Shown: in pieces, positions 62,803 to 64,000 of the stretch
Numbering within the stretch: position 1 is the first letter of the stretch
How the letters are laid out: each line of letters begins with the position of its first letter
Assembly: GCF_017603825.1 (NCBI RefSeq)
Contig: NZ_CP072014.1
Span: forward strand, 1,116,001 to 1,180,000
DNA from: Arthrobacter crystallopoietes
GTDB lineage: Bacteria; Actinomycetota; Actinomycetes; Actinomycetales; Micrococcaceae
Direction of reading: 5' to 3'
DNA length: 64,000 nucleotides
The notes under the pieces: model-generated
Seen by the model: only the letters and a program-made list of their open reading frames with translations
Databases searched by the model: none
What the model was told of the DNA's origin: nothing
Translations under genes and position numbers: made by a program

Positions 62803-62820
62803 ACAACCAAATGGTTGTAG
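62801..62820. promoter_or_regulatory. ArsR operator overlapping the start codon
   Basis: A perfect dyad CTACAACCA-AA-TGGTTGTAG starts in the -10 box and includes the ATG of the ArsR gene. Binding would block RNA polymerase, and the site codes for the first residues. Confidence 0.8.
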
Positions 62821-63143
62821 ATCAAGTTTCCGATGCCGAGTTGGACCGCCTGTTCCAGGCGCTCGCCGACGCCACCCGCCGCGACATTGTCGCCCGGGTC
62901 CTCACCGGCGAGTATTCCGTCTCGGGGCTGGCTGCCGAATACGCCATGAGTTTTGCCGCCGTCCAGAAACATGTGGCGGTGCTGGAACGGGCTTCCCTTG
63001 TCACCAAGGAGAAGCGCGGAAGAGAGCAGATGGTGCGGATTCATCTCGAAGGGTTGAGAAGGGCGCGGCGGCTGCTCGATGACTATGAGGAGATCTGGCA
63101 GCAGCGTGTTGCCCGGATCGACGACATTCTCGCTGAGGGATAG
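62811..63143 (+). CDS. ArsR-family regulator
   Basis: A 110-residue winged-helix repressor: LFQALADATRRDIVARVL (~14-31) and the recognition region SVSGLAAEYAMSFAAVQKHV (~36-55). It lacks the metal-site cysteines (ELCVCDL) of classical ArsR/SmtB, as is usual for those paired with AHSA1 proteins. It is probably autoregulated through the dyad over its own start. Ten or so bases separate it from the AHSA1 gene. Confidence 0.88.
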   Translation: MVVDQVSDAELDRLFQALADATRRDIVARVLTGEYSVSGLAAEYAMSFAAVQKHVAVLERASLVTKEKRGREQMVRIHLEGLRRARRLLDDYEEIWQQRVARIDDILAEG

Positions 63144-63156
63144 AAAGGGCACCATC

Positions 63157-63654
63157 ATGCCGGTTATCAGTTCGGAAAAGGACGTCGAAGCGTTGCGCTT
63201 CACCATCGTCGCGGAGTTCGACGCAAGTGTTGAGCGCGTCTGGCAGATCTGGGAGGATCCGCGCCAGCTCGAGCGCTGGTGGGGCCCGCCCACCTGGCCC
63301 GCCACCTTCGAAAAGCACGAGTTCAAGGCCGGCGGCAAGGCCAACTACTACATGACCGGACCCGAAGGGGAAAAGGCCCGCGGGTGGTGGAAGTTCACCG
63401 CCATCGAAGCGCCGAACCGGCTCGAGTTCGACGACGGATTCGCCGACGAGAACTGGGCCCCTGTGGACGACATGGGCATCACCCACGCCTCCGTGACCCT
63501 GGAAAATATCGACGGCAAAACCCGAATGACTACGGTTTCTGGTTTCGAGTCCGCCGAGCAGCTGCAGAAGATGCTCGCCATGGGCATGGAAGAAGGAATG
63601 AAGGAGGCCATGGGCCAGATTGACGCCGTCATCGCCGCGCCCGCCCCGGCCTGA
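63157..63654 (+). CDS. SRPBCC (AHSA1-like) domain protein
   Basis: A 165-residue START/AHSA1-type ligand-binding fold: VAEFDASVERVWQIWEDPRQ, ERWWGPPTWPATF, and a C-terminal helix MGMEEGMKEAMGQID. It binds a hydrophobic ligand in its cavity; the ligand is unknown. ATG 63157 after AAAGGG. Co-transcribed with arsR; a very common pair. Confidence 0.88.
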   Translation: MPVISSEKDVEALRFTIVAEFDASVERVWQIWEDPRQLERWWGPPTWPATFEKHEFKAGGKANYYMTGPEGEKARGWWKFTAIEAPNRLEFDDGFADENWAPVDDMGITHASVTLENIDGKTRMTTVSGFESAEQLQKMLAMGMEEGMKEAMGQIDAVIAAPAPA

Positions 63655-63670
63655 CCCGAAGAGCGCAGAA

Positions 63671-63707
63671 AGCGATGCCCCGGACCAGCTTGGCCCGGGG
63701 CATCGCT
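63671..63707 (+). terminator. terminator of the ArsR/AHSA1 operon
   Basis: AGCGATGCCCCGG / CCCGGGGCATCGCT hairpin followed by CTATTTG. Confidence 0.82.
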
Positions 63708-63809
63708 CTATTTGAGTGAGTTACTGCTTCCGCACAGCCATCCGGCCCGCCCGGATTTCGGGCGAACTGTGGCGAATGAAGGACCGGACGGCTCTGCGGA
63801 AAGTTCAGG

Positions 63810-63858
63810 CCGGCGGCGGGGAGGCAGTTGCTGGCCGATGGTCCTCCCCGGCCGCCGG
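63810..63858 (-). terminator. hairpin after the malate synthase gene
   Basis: CCGGCGGCGGGGAGG / CCTCCCCGGCCGCCGG inverted repeat just past the minus-strand stop codon at 63864. Confidence 0.65.
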
Positions 63859-63863
63859 ACGGA

Positions 63864-64000
63864 TTAGGCGGCGACGAGCTCTTCGCGCTTTTCGTGCAGG
63901 TAGCGCTCGTACGCCGGGACGGTGAGGAAGGCCGGGAACTCTTCGCCCAGTGCCACTTCCTCGAAGATCTCGCGTGCGTCGTCGAAGAGGTCGTCTTCGA
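63864..64000 (-). CDS. aceB: malate synthase, C-terminal end (partial)
   Basis: The minus-strand frame, open to the window edge, ends DDLFDDAREIFEEVALG, EEFPAFLTVPAYERYL, then a short charged tail and TAA. This is the C-terminal signature of malate synthase A (FxxVALxxxFxxFLTxPAY), the glyoxylate-shunt enzyme that joins acetyl-CoA and glyoxylate. Only ~44 codons are visible, so the symbol rests on a short stretch. Confidence 0.72.
   Translation of the reverse strand, partial: EDDLFDDAREIFEEVALGEEFPAFLTVPAYERYLHEKREELVAA

Overview
The window is chromosomal DNA of a high-GC Gram-positive bacterium. Gene content, codon use, the recR-dnaX-SRP RNA block, purSQL order, leaderless starts and SAM-IV/SAM-I riboswitches point to an actinobacterium of the Micrococcaceae (Arthrobacter-like). 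This is an inference from the sequence; no 16S rRNA is present. I see no insertion sequences, prophage or CRISPR arrays.

Layout. 0-6.6 kb: the 3' end of a low-complexity gene facing a giant secreted animal-type haem peroxidase with RTX repeats (MopA-like). 6.7-24.4 kb: an organosulfur-scavenging locus. It holds sfnG-metY-CoA-binding protein, ssuB-ssuA-ssuC-acs, a MetE-like methyltransferase, a second CoA-binding protein, two DszC/MsuC-like flavoproteins with an APC permease, and a DszA/NtaA-like monooxygenase. Five SAM riboswitches (four SAM-I, one SAM-IV-like) precede its transcription units, so most of the block should be switched on when S-adenosylmethionine falls. An unrelated AbiEi/DUF559 gene sits inside it. 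24.4-28.7 kb: small housekeeping and hypothetical genes and a lipoprotein serine hydrolase. 28.8-32.3 kb: purS-purQ-purL. 32.5-38.8 kb: an SSI-like lipoprotein, a subtilase, an OhrR-type regulator and two paralogous small proteins. 38.8-44.7 kb: aspartate kinase, an ectoine-type ABC importer and a divergent GntR regulator. 44.7-49.1 kb: recR, dnaX, SRP RNA and tRNA-Ser. 49.1-53.4 kb: TetR/DUF4188 pair, MpaB-like oxygenase, 2OG-Fe(II) oxygenase and HAD hydrolase. 53.5-57.5 kb: a three-gene cluster with two complementary, incomplete multicopper oxidases. 57.5-64 kb: LytR_C protein, MFS exporter, FrnE-like DsbA, amino-acid permease, maltokinase-cap protein, ArsR/AHSA1 pair and the 3' end of a malate synthase.

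How the genes work together. In the sulfur locus, SfnG, the DszC/MsuC-like and the DszA-like enzymes could oxidise sulfones, sulfinates and sulfonates to sulfite. SsuABC would import sulfonates. MetY would fix sulfide into homocysteine and the MetE-like enzyme would methylate it. The locus contains no SsuD and no flavin reductase, so FMNH2 must come from elsewhere.

The most novel candidate is the 53.5-57.4 kb cluster. One polypeptide carries copper motifs 3 and 4 of a multicopper oxidase and the other carries motifs 1 and 2. The first has an acidic repeat linker, the second a strongly charged, Lys/Arg-rich coiled coil. This suggests a two-subunit oxidase whose trinuclear copper site forms between chains.
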